NCBI GenBank assembly: GCA_001600455.1
Contig: BCKC01000009.1
Span: forward strand, 1,612,001-1,676,000
Direction: 5' to 3'
DNA length: 64,000 bases
Origin: Endocalyx cinctus
Taxonomy: Eukaryota > Ascomycota > Sordariomycetes > Amphisphaeriales > Apiosporaceae
Positions 12,217 through 22,466 of the stretch are shown one piece after another. The translations under genes were made by a program, and so were the position numbers. Within the stretch, counting starts at the first letter, position 1, and each line of letters starts with the position of its first letter. The notes beneath the pieces are model-generated. The model had not been told where the DNA came from and did not search any database. It was given only the letters and a program-made list of their open reading frames with translations.

Positions 12217-13363
12217 ATGGCCAGGCAATGGATCCTCGAAAATCAGAATGGCTTTGAAAAGTCTCTGAGATACGAAGAGAATATCAAGGTTACACTGCCA
12301 GAGGAACTCAAACCTGACCAGGTTCTCGTCAAAATGTATGCTGCCAGCTTGAATTACCGCGAGCTAGTTATCCCAAGAGGAGTAAGTGCCTAACGGCCTC
12401 AATCATTTATTCACGATATCTATGATTGGCTAACATCAGTTTCTATAGGGTATCAATGGTCCCCTACCACATCCCGTAATCCCATCCTGCGACGGAGCGG
12501 GCGTCGTCGAAGCCGTCGGCTCAGCCGTCCGCGACTTCAAACCGGGAGACCGAGTAGCCACGCACGTCGGACCTGACGTCGTTCGCGACCGTGGCGAGGA
12601 TGCGGTGTGGACCGTTTCGGACGTCGTCCCCGCCTTGGGCCAGGGTACGAACGGGACCCTCTGCTCTCGCGGAGTGTTTGATCACTGGGCCCTCGTCCAT
12701 GCACCCTCGTCGATCAGCTGGCTCCAGGCAGGCACGCTATCCTGCACTTGGGTCACCGGATGGAACATCCTCTTCGGTATTAAAGGCCTGGAAATCACGT
12801 CCGATTCGTGGGTCCTGGTTCAGGGCACGGGAGGCGTCAGCGTCGCCACGCTTCAGCTTGCCGTGGCCGCCGGCGCTACCGTCGTGACAACGACTTCGAC
12901 CGAGGACAAAGCCGCTCGCTTGAAGGCCCTCGGCGCCGCTCATGTCGTCAACTACGTCACGAGCCCGGACAGTTGGGGTGTCGAGGCGCGAGCTCTAACT
13001 CCCGGAGGTAGAGGCTTCGACATCGTCGTCGACGTGGCCGGGCCTGAGACTCTGCCCCAGTCGCTGGCGGCTGTGAGACCTAACGGACAAGTTGAAATAA
13101 TAGGGCAAGTCGGCGACGAGAGTGCGACTCCCGTTCCTATGTTCCACGCTCTTTTGCATACCTGCATCGTGCGGGGATTGCTCGGCGGTAGCCGCGCCCA
13201 CTTCAAGGAGCTGGTGCGCTTTATTGATGAGAAGGGTATCAAGCCGGCTATTGATGATGTAGTGTTTGAGTTAGCTGAGGCTAAGGATGCTTATAGACGT
13301 CTGGACCAGAAGAAACATTTCTCCAAGGTTGTCATTCGCATTGATCACCCCGAAGATGCTTGA
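12217..13363 (+). CDS. Zinc-type alcohol dehydrogenase-like MDR oxidoreductase
   Basis: NAD(P)-dependent medium-chain dehydrogenase/reductase, probably cytosolic. Two exons (12217-12381, 12449-13363) give 359 residues, normal for the family. The ATG at 12217 begins MARQWILENQ. The GroES-like domain shows SLNYRELVIPRGG, then IPSCDGAGVVEAVGSAV and FKPGDRVATHV. The Rossmann domain has the glycine motif VLVQGTGGVSVATLQLA near residue 200, then KALGAAHVVNY and FDIVVDVAGPETL. The structural-zinc cysteine quartet is absent and GHE is replaced by CDG, so catalysis may be zinc-independent, as in quinone-reductase-like members. It is divergent from the regulator at 11792. Exon 2 is GC-rich. Substrate unknown. 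Confidence 0.88.
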
Positions 13364-14166
13364 TGTATATACGAATGTATATATCAACTGAACAGGGACC
13401 ACTGTTGATCCAGCTTGATAAGAGTCATTGTTGTGATATAATACAAAGAAAGCGAGTTTCAAAATTACCATAGGAGTTGGTTACACTTCGTCTAAAGGCG
13501 AGTCTATTTGTGCGAAAAAGAGTGATTGATTAATTTATTACAAAGTCGGTAGCGTACAGCATCTCGCTTAGGCGAGCCTACTGAGGGGATGCGATACCAT
13601 GTAGAGGAAAGTTAGGTCAACAAATATAAAAAGCTTTTCCGAGTGATATCCCAGTTTTCATGTGCGTAAAGTTTGAAGGTGGAGCTGATGCAGTTCATCA
13701 AATGCAAACACCTTCAACTTATAGCTCCGCCTGTAGAGCGACATATATCTCTCTTAGAGCATCTCGAGTCTCAATCATAATCTCCGTTGAATTCCACGGG
13801 ATTGATCCACCCGATACCCTGTCCCTCTGGTGGCGCGCCACTCGCGGCTGTCTCGCTGGCCTGCTTCAGCACAGGAGACGCCCAAACCATCCCCTTAACC
13901 GCCCACTCGGCATCGCCAAGATCACTAAGCTATTCCGGGTATTTATTCTAACTGACACATAGCTGATAGATAGGAAAAAGATAAAGTCGACTATCTATTA
14001 GCTGTATATAGCTGGAGAGACTACCCGGAATAGCTTAGTGGTCTTGGCGATGCTGAGTTAGTAGTTGAGGGGATAGCTCTGTTCATATCCCTTTTTTAAT
14101 AAGAGAACGGCAAAAATGCCAATAGCACATCTCGCTTGAACAGCTATTTGAAGGGCATCATTACTT
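13364..14166. other. Intergenic spacer containing a MITE
   Basis: The 3' ends of the dehydrogenase and the DHA2 transporter face each other here. The only structured feature is the inverted-repeat element at 13890-14073; the rest is AT-rich without coding signs. Confidence 0.5.
13890..14073. mobile_element. MITE copy 1 (about 52-bp terminal inverted repeats)
   Basis: The left arm begins TCCCCTTAACC and includes GCATCGCCAAGATCACTAAG; the right arm is its inverted copy ending at 14073, with about 85% or better match over 52 bases. The 80-base centre holds a second inverted pair, AGCTGATAGATAG and CTATCTATTAGCT. No coding capacity. Related copies lie at 49400-49568 (centre inverted relative to this one) and 59768-59822 (one arm only). 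No clear target-site duplication was found. Confidence 0.75.
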
Positions 14167-16082
14167 CTATTTCTTGGCGTTGACGTTGGTCCACTTGGTG
14201 AGCAAGCTGACAGGGACGGTGATGCCTGCGGACGCAATAGTAATGGCGAAAGCAACCTTGATGCCCCAAGCGTAAACGTGAATAACAGCGTCGAGTTCGT
14301 CTCCGGAAAATGTCTTGCGCAACTCCGTAGCACCGAGGCTTACGATCTGGTCAGGCTGGATGCTCGGTACGGTTTGATGAGCCTTGACCAAGAGCTGGTT
14401 GACGAAGGCGGCTTCCTGGGCTGCGATGATGAGTGTGGCACCCATAGATCGGGTGACTGTAGATAAGGGGATATTGTTAGCATATAAGTATAAGTGGGGA
14501 GAAGTACAACTAGCAACATCCTAGAAGAGGCCACCAAAAAGAAAACTCACAAATAATAATCGCAGTCGTAGGAGCTATGTCAGTTGGCTCGGAAAAGGCC
14601 TGTGCAATTACGACTGGAATTTGGAGGGAGAGGCCGTATCCGAAGCCTGCTAGGATCTGATATCCAACCCATTTACCTGTCGAGGTGCCCACGCCCATGG
14701 TAAACAGTAGACCAGCGGCGACAGTAACAATTACACTGCCAGCAATGAGATAAGGAGCGGCAACACCCGTCTTCGTGATGATTTTTCCGGACCCGAACGT
14801 GGCCACGCTGAAGAACGCGATGAAAGGAATGGTACGCACACCCGAGATGATGGGACTGACGTTGTCGATACTCTGGAAGTAGATTGGCAGATAGTACAGC
14901 GTGCCGAAATACGAGCCAGCGAAGAAGAAACCCCACAAGGCGTTGACCCAGACGGTCTTTTTGCGGATGAGGCGTGGCGTTAACATGGCGCGCTCGTCTT
15001 GCCAAATCTCGGCAGCTACGAGTGCGGCAATGATGACAACGAAGCCGACGAGCAAACCAATAACGACGCTGGACCTCCAGGGATAAGTCACGCCGCCGTA
15101 TTGAAGAGCTAGGATCAAGGCGATCGTTGCACCCATTACAAGCGCTGTGCCTAAAAAGTCCATGTTTAGGAGCTTCTCCTTAAAAGTGGCTTCGACCATC
15201 TTAGCGGCTTCGGGAGTCTTGAAAGTGAGCAGGATGACGAGGGCGGCCAAACCACCTATTGGCAGATTGATGTAAAAACACCTAAAAATGTCAGTTCAGA
15301 AGAGATCAAGTCAAGTGCTCACGGCGTGATTCCAAGGCTCGCAATAAGAAGACGGAAGCAGTTTTTGACTTACCATCTCCATGTCGACGCAGCTGTAAGT
15401 CCACCACCAATGAGCGGCCCAACAACAGCGGCAATACCATATGACGCGCCAATTATGCCCGTGTAGGTAGCTCTCTTGGTCGGTTCGGTAGAAAAGGCTG
15501 AGATGGTGTACACTCCCGGCGCGATACCCGAGCCACCGAGACCAGAGATAGCACGCCCAACGATGACAGTTGCGGAGTTTTGAGCGACGGCAGAAATCAA
15601 GCTTCCAACCTCGAAGATAAAGATTGATACCAGGAAACTGGTCTTGAGGGGAAAGTATTTGTACACCTTACCCCATAGCGACTGGAAGGCTCCGAGCGTC
15701 AAGAAGTAGGCCGAACCATACCACGAGACATCCTTAACGCTGTGAAACTGGTCGGTGATCTTGGGGATAGCTGTTGCAACAATTGTCTAAATTGAGAGAA
15801 AAATCAGTTAACAAGCTCTCGAATGAGATAAGGGGTAGAGTTTACCTGATCGAGAGCAATAAGTGAGATGCTAAACACGAGTGCAACTATAATGACCAAG
15901 GCTTCTACGCCGCTCGGGTACTTGATAGCCGGTGCCGCAGGTGAAGGTGCGGCTTCTTCTTCGGGGGTAGCATTACCATTGTCGGAGAGTTCTCTTTTCT
16001 CGTCTCCTTTCTCGTCTCCATTTTGATTCGTAGACGTCTCAGTAGAGGTGTCGACCTGACGGTCATCTAGTGACGAAGGCAT
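14167..16082 (-). CDS. MFS transporter, DHA2 family (14-TM drug:H+ antiporter type)
   Basis: Plasma-membrane proton antiporter of the kind that exports fungal secondary metabolites. Exons 16082-15846, 15786-15374, 15281-14551 and 14456-14167 give 556 residues in frame. After an acidic N-terminal tail, TM1 runs into [18 protein letters not shown], the DHA2 motif D1, then [59 protein letters not shown] (motif C) and [17 protein letters not shown]. The late loop between TM13 and TM14 ([16 protein letters not shown]) is typical too. It lies left of the polyketide cluster and points away from it. I see no CCGACC box upstream, so membership in the cluster is uncertain. Export of the cluster product is a reasonable but unproven role. 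Confidence 0.9.
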
Positions 16083-17183
16083 TTGTGCTCAGTCGTACGG
16101 CTCAATTGATTCGAATTGACGGGTGCTTTGTGCTTCGCCGTTGAGATAGCTTCAGCTGTGCTTGGGATAGCTAAGGCCTGCGCGCTAAGCTAGAGTTAGA
16201 TAGGTTGAAAGCTTGGGAGGTGCAAATGCCGAGTTTTATTCGATTGTACCTTTCTAGGGTATCTCGTTACTATTCAAGGTACTGCGGAGGTAGATTCGCC
16301 TAAAAGCCGTTAAGTCCACCAGACTGTTTAAAACCGCTTGCACCCGTCTGACCAAAATGTTACACGCACGTTCCCAACAATACCACCAAGACTTACCTAC
16401 TTTACTATTTTGTTTTTTCTCCTTTCTTTTTTCCGAGCTGGAATAGCGAATAATATAGTTAATACGGAGTATTTATATCGTAAAAAAGGAGAAAATCAAA
16501 GGGAATTCGGTCAAAGGGAGGCTCATAGATATATATACCTGTCTCTTTTGCATAAGCTTGTCCCGGTGATGGCGGCGTTTGCTGCCTCGAACTTTTTATT
16601 GAGTAAGTATTTAACACGGTGTTACATTATCATTCTTTCTAAAAAAGAACAGGCACCAACTAATGAGAATAACGAAATTAAACAAATGAACAAAAAAAGG
16701 GTTGCAAAGGTAATAGAAATGAGCAATATGTTGGTTGGTTATGTGTAGTGTGTTGGCCGCTGCATTGCAGCTAATTCATTAATTAGCCAGAGAATCAAAG
16801 TGCAATTAACAACGGCCATAAAGCCTGGGTTTTCGGATTTAAGAAAATTCAACTGAATAAAATAAGGTGATAGGTTGTAATTAGCACACGACTGGGGTAT
16901 AAGCCCTATTAGACAGGGCATAATCCGCTGAAATGTGCGGCCTTGTAGAAGTTCGGCTTGCTAGGAATCTCTCAGTAATTACGAATTCGTAAATCCAATT
17001 TCCGTCTGTTGATGATCATACCCTTTCCAGTCACTTTTCCGACTCAATCTTCCGAGTGGGCCCTCCGACTTTCCGACTCGCCGGTCCGAGTTGCATGCAT
17101 GAAGCTGCACTCCACCGACTTGCACCGCCGAACTGTGTCCTCGCAACCAATCATGCTTCAAAAACATCGCGACGTTACCATTG
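16083..17183. other. Intergenic region upstream of the DHA2 transporter
   Basis: About 1.1 kb. Bases 16083-16330 should hold the transporter promoter. An open frame near 16338-16748 has no family resemblance and lacks a good start, so it is not called. A cluster of CCGACT/CCGGTCC motifs lies at 17064-17090. Confidence 0.4.
17064..17090. promoter_or_regulatory. CCGACT/CGGTCC motif cluster
   Basis: Several CCGAC- and CGGTCC-type words lie close together (TCCGACTTTCCGACTCG, then CCGGTCCGAG). They resemble the boxes upstream of the polyketide-cluster genes. No intact gene starts nearby, so it may serve a lost gene. Confidence 0.35.
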
Positions 17184-17486
17184 TTATATCCTATTTGGTA
17201 GATCTTCAAGTCTTTCATCTGTATTTATAGGAGGAGGCGAGGTCCAGAAATCTTTGAAAAAATAAACTACGCCGGCTTCGGTCTTGGGGGGAGAAGGGCG
17301 GGACGAACCGTTCAAGAAGCCTGTGCAGTAAACGAGGAATCCCCCTTGCTTGGCATAGTGGTCGGACAAGACACGATTGTTCACTGATTTCCAGCCGAAC
17401 GCATCGGTGATAAAGACAATGAATGATACCTTTGGGCTAGGCAACGTAAGTTTGGACGCCATGGATTATGGCCTCTCTGCAGGACA
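17184..17486 (-). pseudogene. Dienelactone hydrolase relic (5' portion only)
   Basis: From an ATG at 17486 the sequence reads MSCREAIIHGVQTYVA and then a stop. In another frame it continues as IVFITDAFGWKSVNNRVL followed by SDHYAKQGGFLVY and FLNG, the canonical start of a fungal dienelactone hydrolase (about 250 residues). Resemblance ends near 17310, so the catalytic Cys-Asp-His part is missing. The frame break near 17430 and the truncation show it is dead. CCGACC-type boxes lie upstream at 17655-17708, like those of the living cluster genes, so it may be a lost tailoring enzyme. The family assignment is from recalled motifs. Confidence 0.65.
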
Positions 17487-17654
17487 TTGTAGGGTTAGTA
17501 GGAGGGAGCACAATCAAATTGTTCTGCGCGAGAACGAAGACTGACCGTTACCAGCAAGAAGAAATCTGAAAATTCGTAATTCAATCAACCAAGGGCGGAA
17601 GGCCACTCTAAAAAGGCCGAGGAAGTTGTTCTTGTTGTTTTCGGTATTTCGATC

Positions 17655-17708
17655 AGTCGGAGCGGTCGGATATGCCACAGCAGCTATTAAAGCATTCCGC
17701 TCCGACCT
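17655..17708. promoter_or_regulatory. GTCGG/CCGACC boxes upstream of the dienelactone hydrolase relic
   Basis: GTCGGAGCGGTCGG at 17656-17669 and CCGCTCCGACC ending at 17706 form a loose inverted pair. The same words occur upstream of the PKS, trans-ER and hydrolase genes. Candidate binding site of the cluster regulator (inference). Confidence 0.4.
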
Positions 17709-17871
17709 AACGAGGCCGCGCAGATCCGATTAAATCATGAGCGAATAATGGGGAGCTATGATGTCCGAGGGCCACGCTCGGTGATTACAGTTTATATTTA
17801 ACAATAGATCGGGCAATAGAAAATATTTACTGCCTAATTAGTTAGTTAACTCTGTACCTAAGTATTAGATA

Positions 17872-18020
17872 CGGGAGGTGAGCTTGCAGCCCATAGAGCG
17901 TCCTAAATTTACAAATTTTCCTGTGTTACACGGAAAAAATAAGATAAGAAAACAACAGCGGTTTTTAAAGATAGTTCCGTAAAGGCGTGTAATTAAAAGA
18001 CCCTTCGTAAACTTAGGCAT
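17872..18020 (+). repeat. About 150-bp dispersed repeat, copy 1
   Basis: Begins GGGAGGTGAGCTTGCAGCCC and ends AAACTTAGGCAT. Copy 2 is inverted at 21911-22056; copy 3 is direct at 47365-47519. The body runs TG...CA from TGAGCTTGCA to TTAGGCA, but no flanking duplication is visible. Element type unknown (short LTR or MITE). Confidence 0.75.
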
Positions 18021-18480
18021 TTGAATAAATCCCGGCATTGCCAAGTTGTCTCTAATTATCGGAATAATTATATTACGTAGGGATGCAGGCACAAAGTACC
18101 TATATATAATACTCTAACTGAAACTGAATATGAGGGTCGGGCCATATTTTGATTTTTACGTCAAATCCATACGTAATCACACACGCACCACATTCACACT
18201 TCCCAACTGTTAATGTAGAAAGTCTAGAGTACAAGTACGATTATCATTACTATCATAAGTGAAAAAGTGGCTGGAGACTGTAGACTATATAAAGCCGTTA
18301 TAACCTGCCAGGTAGTAAGTCAAAGCCCTCCCTTGCGTGCCAAACCTCAAATCAGCCATTCCAACAGGCTCCCTGCATACCATACATCCCTTACTTTACT
18401 GGTCTATATCTTAACGAAATTATCGTCGTTTTCGTTATTTTTTATATCATTCTGTAGCCCAGAAGCCACTGATTCTCAAT

Positions 18481-20103
18481 GAGTAACTCCGAACTACGCG
18501 ATCGCACCATATTAGCTGTACTTAGCGTACGAGCTGGCAGTTCCATTCGTCGAGCTTCCAAGATATACGGTCTTGGTTGGACGTATATAACACGACGAAT
18601 TTAAGGCCTCCCGTCTCGAAAAGAAGCTTCAGAGATATAGCAGAAGCTACCTTAAGTACAGGAGCAATACCTAATCGACTGGATACTTCGTCAAGAAGAA
18701 ATAGGGTTCGCCGTAACTATCGTACGGCTCCGAAACTTCGCCCAGAAGCTTCTTCAGACCTCCAAACTAAATAGTACGATAGGAAAGCGTTAGTATAAGC
18801 GTTTTATGAATAGGTACCCCGAATTAAGTACTAAGCGGCCCATGCTGATGGATTTCCGGCGTATCAATGGTGCCACCACCCCTAAAATCAACATATTCTT
18901 TGACCGGCTGGACGAGGTTAAGGTCCGTACGGTACCTCCGGAGTTTATATATAATGTGGATAAGATGGGCCTCATGGAAGGTATGGGAGATAACGGGATC
19001 GTTATTAGTATAAAGCAGAAGCATATAATCGTTCAGGAAGGCGTTAATTGTACCTGGATAAGTATTATTGAATATATTAATAGTACCAGTACTACTTTAC
19101 ACCCGCTGGTCATTTTTTCGGGTATATACGTATAATAATAGTGGTTTCCGGACGACGACGATATCCTGTATACTAATTAGAGGTTTATTACCTTACCGAC
19201 CGGTTAGACGAATAATAGTATCGGTCTGAAGTGGTTACGGGAGGTATTTATACCCGATATTTCACCCGTTGACCCTGATTAATGGAGGGTACTTATTCTA
19301 GACGGTCATGGCTCCCATATTACCGACGAATTCATATATAACTATTATTTGAATAAGATCTGGCTAATATTTCTACCAGCACATACTTCCCATATACTTC
19401 AGCCACTTGATATGGGAGTTTTCAGTACCTTAAAGTCAACATATAGACGAAAATTTCACCTAGCGTATATAGTACATTTAAACATATCTCCTAGCAAGGA
19501 AGAATTTCTTCTCACGTACAAATTAGCAAGGGATGAAGCCCTAAAACAGAAGAATATATTAACTAGCTAGAAAACAACAGGTATCTTTCCCAAAGATCGA
19601 AATAAGCCCCTAAACTCTTAACTTATACGTATGACAGAAGCGCCAGCGATATCAAGCCCGGAAGTACCTGATACACCCGAAATTAACACTTCAGCCAGCC
19701 TAACACCGGTTATTACACCCAAAAGTTCAAGGGAAATGTATCAGTTACTTCGTACGTATCAGGAAAATGGTGAAAATATCGATTTACTAGTCGTACGTAT
19801 ATTATTTCGGAAGGTTGGTAAAATGATTGATGAAAAAAATACTCAAGTATATGACTTGGAAGTACGTAATACTTCATTGACGAAAACATTGAAAAAAATA
19901 ATCGTTAAAAAGCGTAAAAGGGTATAGCCAGACCCTAATAAGGCCTTCGTTGATATGGTACGGGTTTATGAGGTTAAGGCTGGTATGAGTGAGTTGACGA
20001 GGGCTTCGTTTAATACCGACAGCGACGACGAGGTCATTTCTGACTGTACGAAATCAACAGTGGAGGATGAGGTACTTGAATGCATTAAGGTGGTACAGGT
20101 ATA
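18481..20103 (+). pseudogene. Fot1/pogo-type DDE transposase relic, RIP-degraded
   Basis: Reading through stops, an almost full-length Fot1-like transposase (about 540 codons) is visible. An N-terminal helix-turn-helix region starts at MSNSELRDRTILAV, followed by a CENP-B-like HTH (WILRQEEIGFA ... KRFMNRYPEL). The DDE core contains IYNVDKMGLMEG, LILDGHGSH and HILQPLDMGVFSTLK, so all three acidic positions survive. C-terminal KTTGIFPKDRNKPL and a lysine-rich tail follow. At least a dozen in-frame stops fall where the family has Trp or Gln: the VQQQWFP motif reads V***WFP (TAA TAA TAG), and several TGG positions are TAG. This is the C-to-T/G-to-A signature of RIP. It cannot encode an active enzyme. 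Confidence 0.88.
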
Positions 20104-20543
20104 ATTTCGAATTCGGAAGTGCTATTGTTATTAAGATATTTTTATTTTCGTATCATGTATTAATAAAAGCTTTATTATTTCCTGATGGTTGATTTGGGGG
20201 GTGGAGCGTAAGGGAGGGTTTTGACTTACCCAACGGATTTATTTTTACTGATGACTTTATACGCGTTCTCGCTATACCATGTATTACATTCAACATAATT
20301 AACGGATAGTTCATCGTAAAAATCTTTGGGTCTGTCGATAAAGACCCCAAAAAGACATGGTTATTGGTTAATATGATCTTGTTCGGCCGACTGCCTCTGT
20401 TTCGTCGTTAATATGTAGAAATTTTGTGTGAAGATCAAGGACCCAAAATCTAATATTCTATTGTGAAACTGAGGATTAAATATAGTCAATAGCCTTTGAT
20501 GCAGACCTCAATTCCTGTAACACTGTGTCTGTGATCATCTTCC
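20104..20543. other. Spacer between transposon relic and FAD monooxygenase
   Basis: AT-rich, probably including the 3' flank of the transposon and the terminator region of the minus-strand gene. No gene or clear terminal repeat seen. Confidence 0.4.
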
Positions 20544-21809
20544 TCAGACATTCAGCGTCTTTACCAAGTCGTCAACATCGTGATCTAAGTCTGCATTGTA
20601 CAACCATCCCAACTGCGACTTGCCGGCATCCTTCCAATCAAGCTCCCATCTCAAGTCATCAGGCATACTCGCCCTTTCTGCGTCTGTCATTCTGAGAGTC
20701 ATCAGTCGGTTGGTCAACCGCAGCACCTCTTCCATTCTCTGCACCCTGTATGACCCCCAAGCCTTCAACATATCCAACAACCTCGCCTTGCCATTGAGCC
20801 TTGCCAATAGCGTTGCTAGGCTGTAGCTGTCCTCTAAGGCTTGATTTGCGCCTTGTCCGGCGGAGGGCGGTATAGCATGCGCCGCATCTCCGATTAGAAC
20901 GACTCTTCCCGCTGCTGAGTGCCAGCAATCCATTCCAGACATGGCGTAGAAGGGCCAGACGTTGAGAAAATGAGCCTCCGGGGTACTGACTTGCGCCTGT
21001 ACGGTCTGGACGAGCGGTGTCCAAGCGTTGGGATCGCGTTGAAGCATATCGATCAACGCTTGTTTATCCTGCAGCAATGACTCCCATCCTGAACGGTCCT
21101 TCTGCTCATACTTGTACTGCCGTCCGACAAAGATCTCCTTGCCACCTTCAGCCTGAGGTGTAATGATGAAGGAGCCTTGTTCCCCGCGCAAAGACACGGG
21201 AAGTGGGAAATCCTGATCTAGGTGCACATTCGCGGTTGGAAAACAATATGTTAGACCTAGGAAGCCAGTGTATCGTGGTTCGGTATCGGGAGAGATATAA
21301 GATCGGACTTTGGAATGAATTCCGTCAGCACCAATCAGCAGTTCGGCCATCTCTCGGGTGCCGTCTGCGAACTCGTATACGACGCTAATGGCATCCTCAT
21401 TGATGACCTTGGTAAACTTCTTTCCGTAATGAATCTCGAGGCAAGCCTCTTTGGCCATTTCCGTCAACTCGTGTATCAGTACCTTCCTAGTAATGCGTAA
21501 GCCATCATAGCCATAGACATCTTCCTTTCCAAAATAGAGCTTCCCAGTAATCTCGTGTCCAGGATCCGTCATAAATGTCATAGCTTCGAAATTATAGCCC
21601 TGGTCCTTGATGCGACCGTACGCGCCGATCGAGTCCAAGACACGCAAAGCGTTTGGAGTAAGCGAAACAGCGCCGCCAAAGTCATACCCTGGTCCTCGGA
21701 ACTCGAAGATCCGCGGCCGAATGCCATGTTTCTTGAGGACAAGACCAAGCGTGAGACCACCGACGCTGGCACCGATAATGTCTACCGATCTGAAGGCCGA
21801 GAAAGTCAT
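20544..21809 (-). CDS. FAD-dependent monooxygenase, single exon, cluster tailoring enzyme
   Basis: Group A flavoprotein monooxygenase, 421 residues, uninterrupted. The ATG at 21809 leads directly into VDIIGASVGGLTLGLVLKK, the FAD dinucleotide fold with GASVGG in place of the common GAGIGG. RITRKVLIHEL marks the FAD-stabilising arginine, LLIGADGIHSKVRS (about residue 155) is the DG motif, and VVLIGDAAHAIPPSAGQGAN (about residue 305) is the GD motif. No membrane anchor is evident, so it is likely cytosolic. It sits alone between a RIP-degraded transposon and the hydrolase gene, flanked by inverted copies of a 150-bp repeat. CCGACC/GTCGG boxes lie 300 bases upstream (22113-22133), matching other cluster promoters. 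Probably oxidises the polyketide (inference). Confidence 0.9.
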   Translation of the reverse strand: MTFSAFRSVDIIGASVGGLTLGLVLKKHGIRPRIFEFRGPGYDFGGAVSLTPNALRVLDSIGAYGRIKDQGYNFEAMTFMTDPGHEITGKLYFGKEDVYGYDGLRITRKVLIHELTEMAKEACLEIHYGKKFTKVINEDAISVVYEFADGTREMAELLIGADGIHSKVRSYISPDTEPRYTGFLGLTYCFPTANVHLDQDFPLPVSLRGEQGSFIITPQAEGGKEIFVGRQYKYEQKDRSGWESLLQDKQALIDMLQRDPNAWTPLVQTVQAQVSTPEAHFLNVWPFYAMSGMDCWHSAAGRVVLIGDAAHAIPPSAGQGANQALEDSYSLATLLARLNGKARLLDMLKAWGSYRVQRMEEVLRLTNRLMTLRMTDAERASMPDDLRWELDWKDAGKSQLGWLYNADLDHDVDDLVKTLNV

Positions 21810-21910
21810 GATGAAGGATGGAATGAACTACAACAAGGTTAAAGATGGCGTTTAAAGGCTAGTGAGTTTCCTATTTGTCTCTCTTATTTTTCGACTGCTT
21901 AAAGTAACTA

Positions 21911-22056
21911 ATGCCTAAGTTTAAGAAGGGTCTTCTACACACCTCTACGAAACCATCTTTAAAAACACCTGTCGTTTTCTTATCTTATTTTTTCCGTGTA
22001 ACACAGTAAAATTTGTAAACTTAGGACGTTCTGTGGGCTGCAAGCTCACCTCCCGT
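21911..22056 (-). repeat. About 150-bp dispersed repeat, copy 2 (inverted)
   Basis: Begins ATGCCTAAGTTTAAG and ends GCTCACCTCCC: the reverse complement of copy 1 at 17872-18020, with roughly 85-90% match by eye. Copies 1 and 2 therefore face each other across the transposase relic and the FAD monooxygenase. Confidence 0.75.
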
Positions 22057-22112
22057 ATGTATAATTATCCGAGACTTATTGAGTTATTTCGGGGCTACGA
22101 GAGCCGGTTGGA

Positions 22113-22133
22113 GACCGACCTCCGAGTCGGTGG
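22113..22133. promoter_or_regulatory. Palindromic CCGACC/GTCGG box
   Basis: ACCGACCTCCGAGTCGGT is a near-perfect inverted repeat (ACCGAC ... GTCGGT) about 305 bases upstream of the FAD monooxygenase start. Its half-sites recur upstream of the other cluster genes. Candidate Zn2Cys6 regulator site. Confidence 0.5.
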
Positions 22134-22466
22134 CTCGGTAGTGGACATACTACGGCAGAACAGCGTCAAAATCACCGCTTACTACAAACACTTACTGGCT
22201 GGTTTCGCTGCTCAAGAAAATCCGACTAGATTCGTCTGAAACAAGATTTTGAGTAGATTGTCACGTAAAAGGTATTAAATGTATACAGGCTGAAAAGCCC
22301 AAATGCACGCAAGTCTCTGTTGGGTGTACTCCTAAGATAATAATAGCCCTTACGGCAACCATACAGCTGTTTTATCAATTGATAGTGACCTAAATCTACA
22401 ACTATGACAAAACTCTTTTCGCTGCAGTCAGAGGTAAAGATGAACTTCTCAGTGTATTCCATGGTC

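Larger units (their letters stand above)
17487..18480. other. Spacer with regulatory motifs and a dispersed repeat
   Basis: Holds GTCGG/CCGACC boxes at 17655-17708 and copy 1 of a roughly 150-bp dispersed repeat at 17872-18020. The remaining AT-rich DNA up to the transposase relic probably includes the transposon's own 5' flank; I could not identify its terminal inverted repeats. Confidence 0.4.
21810..22466. promoter_or_regulatory. Promoter region of the FAD monooxygenase with inverted repeat copy
   Basis: About 650 bases upstream of the minus-strand start. It contains copy 2 of the 150-bp repeat (21911-22056) and a CCGACC...GTCGG palindromic box at 22113-22133. No coding sequence supported. 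Confidence 0.5.

Noticed and set aside
16338..16748. 136-codon plus-strand open frame upstream of the DHA2 transporter
   Set aside because: No ATG at its start, basic and AT-rich, without family resemblance.
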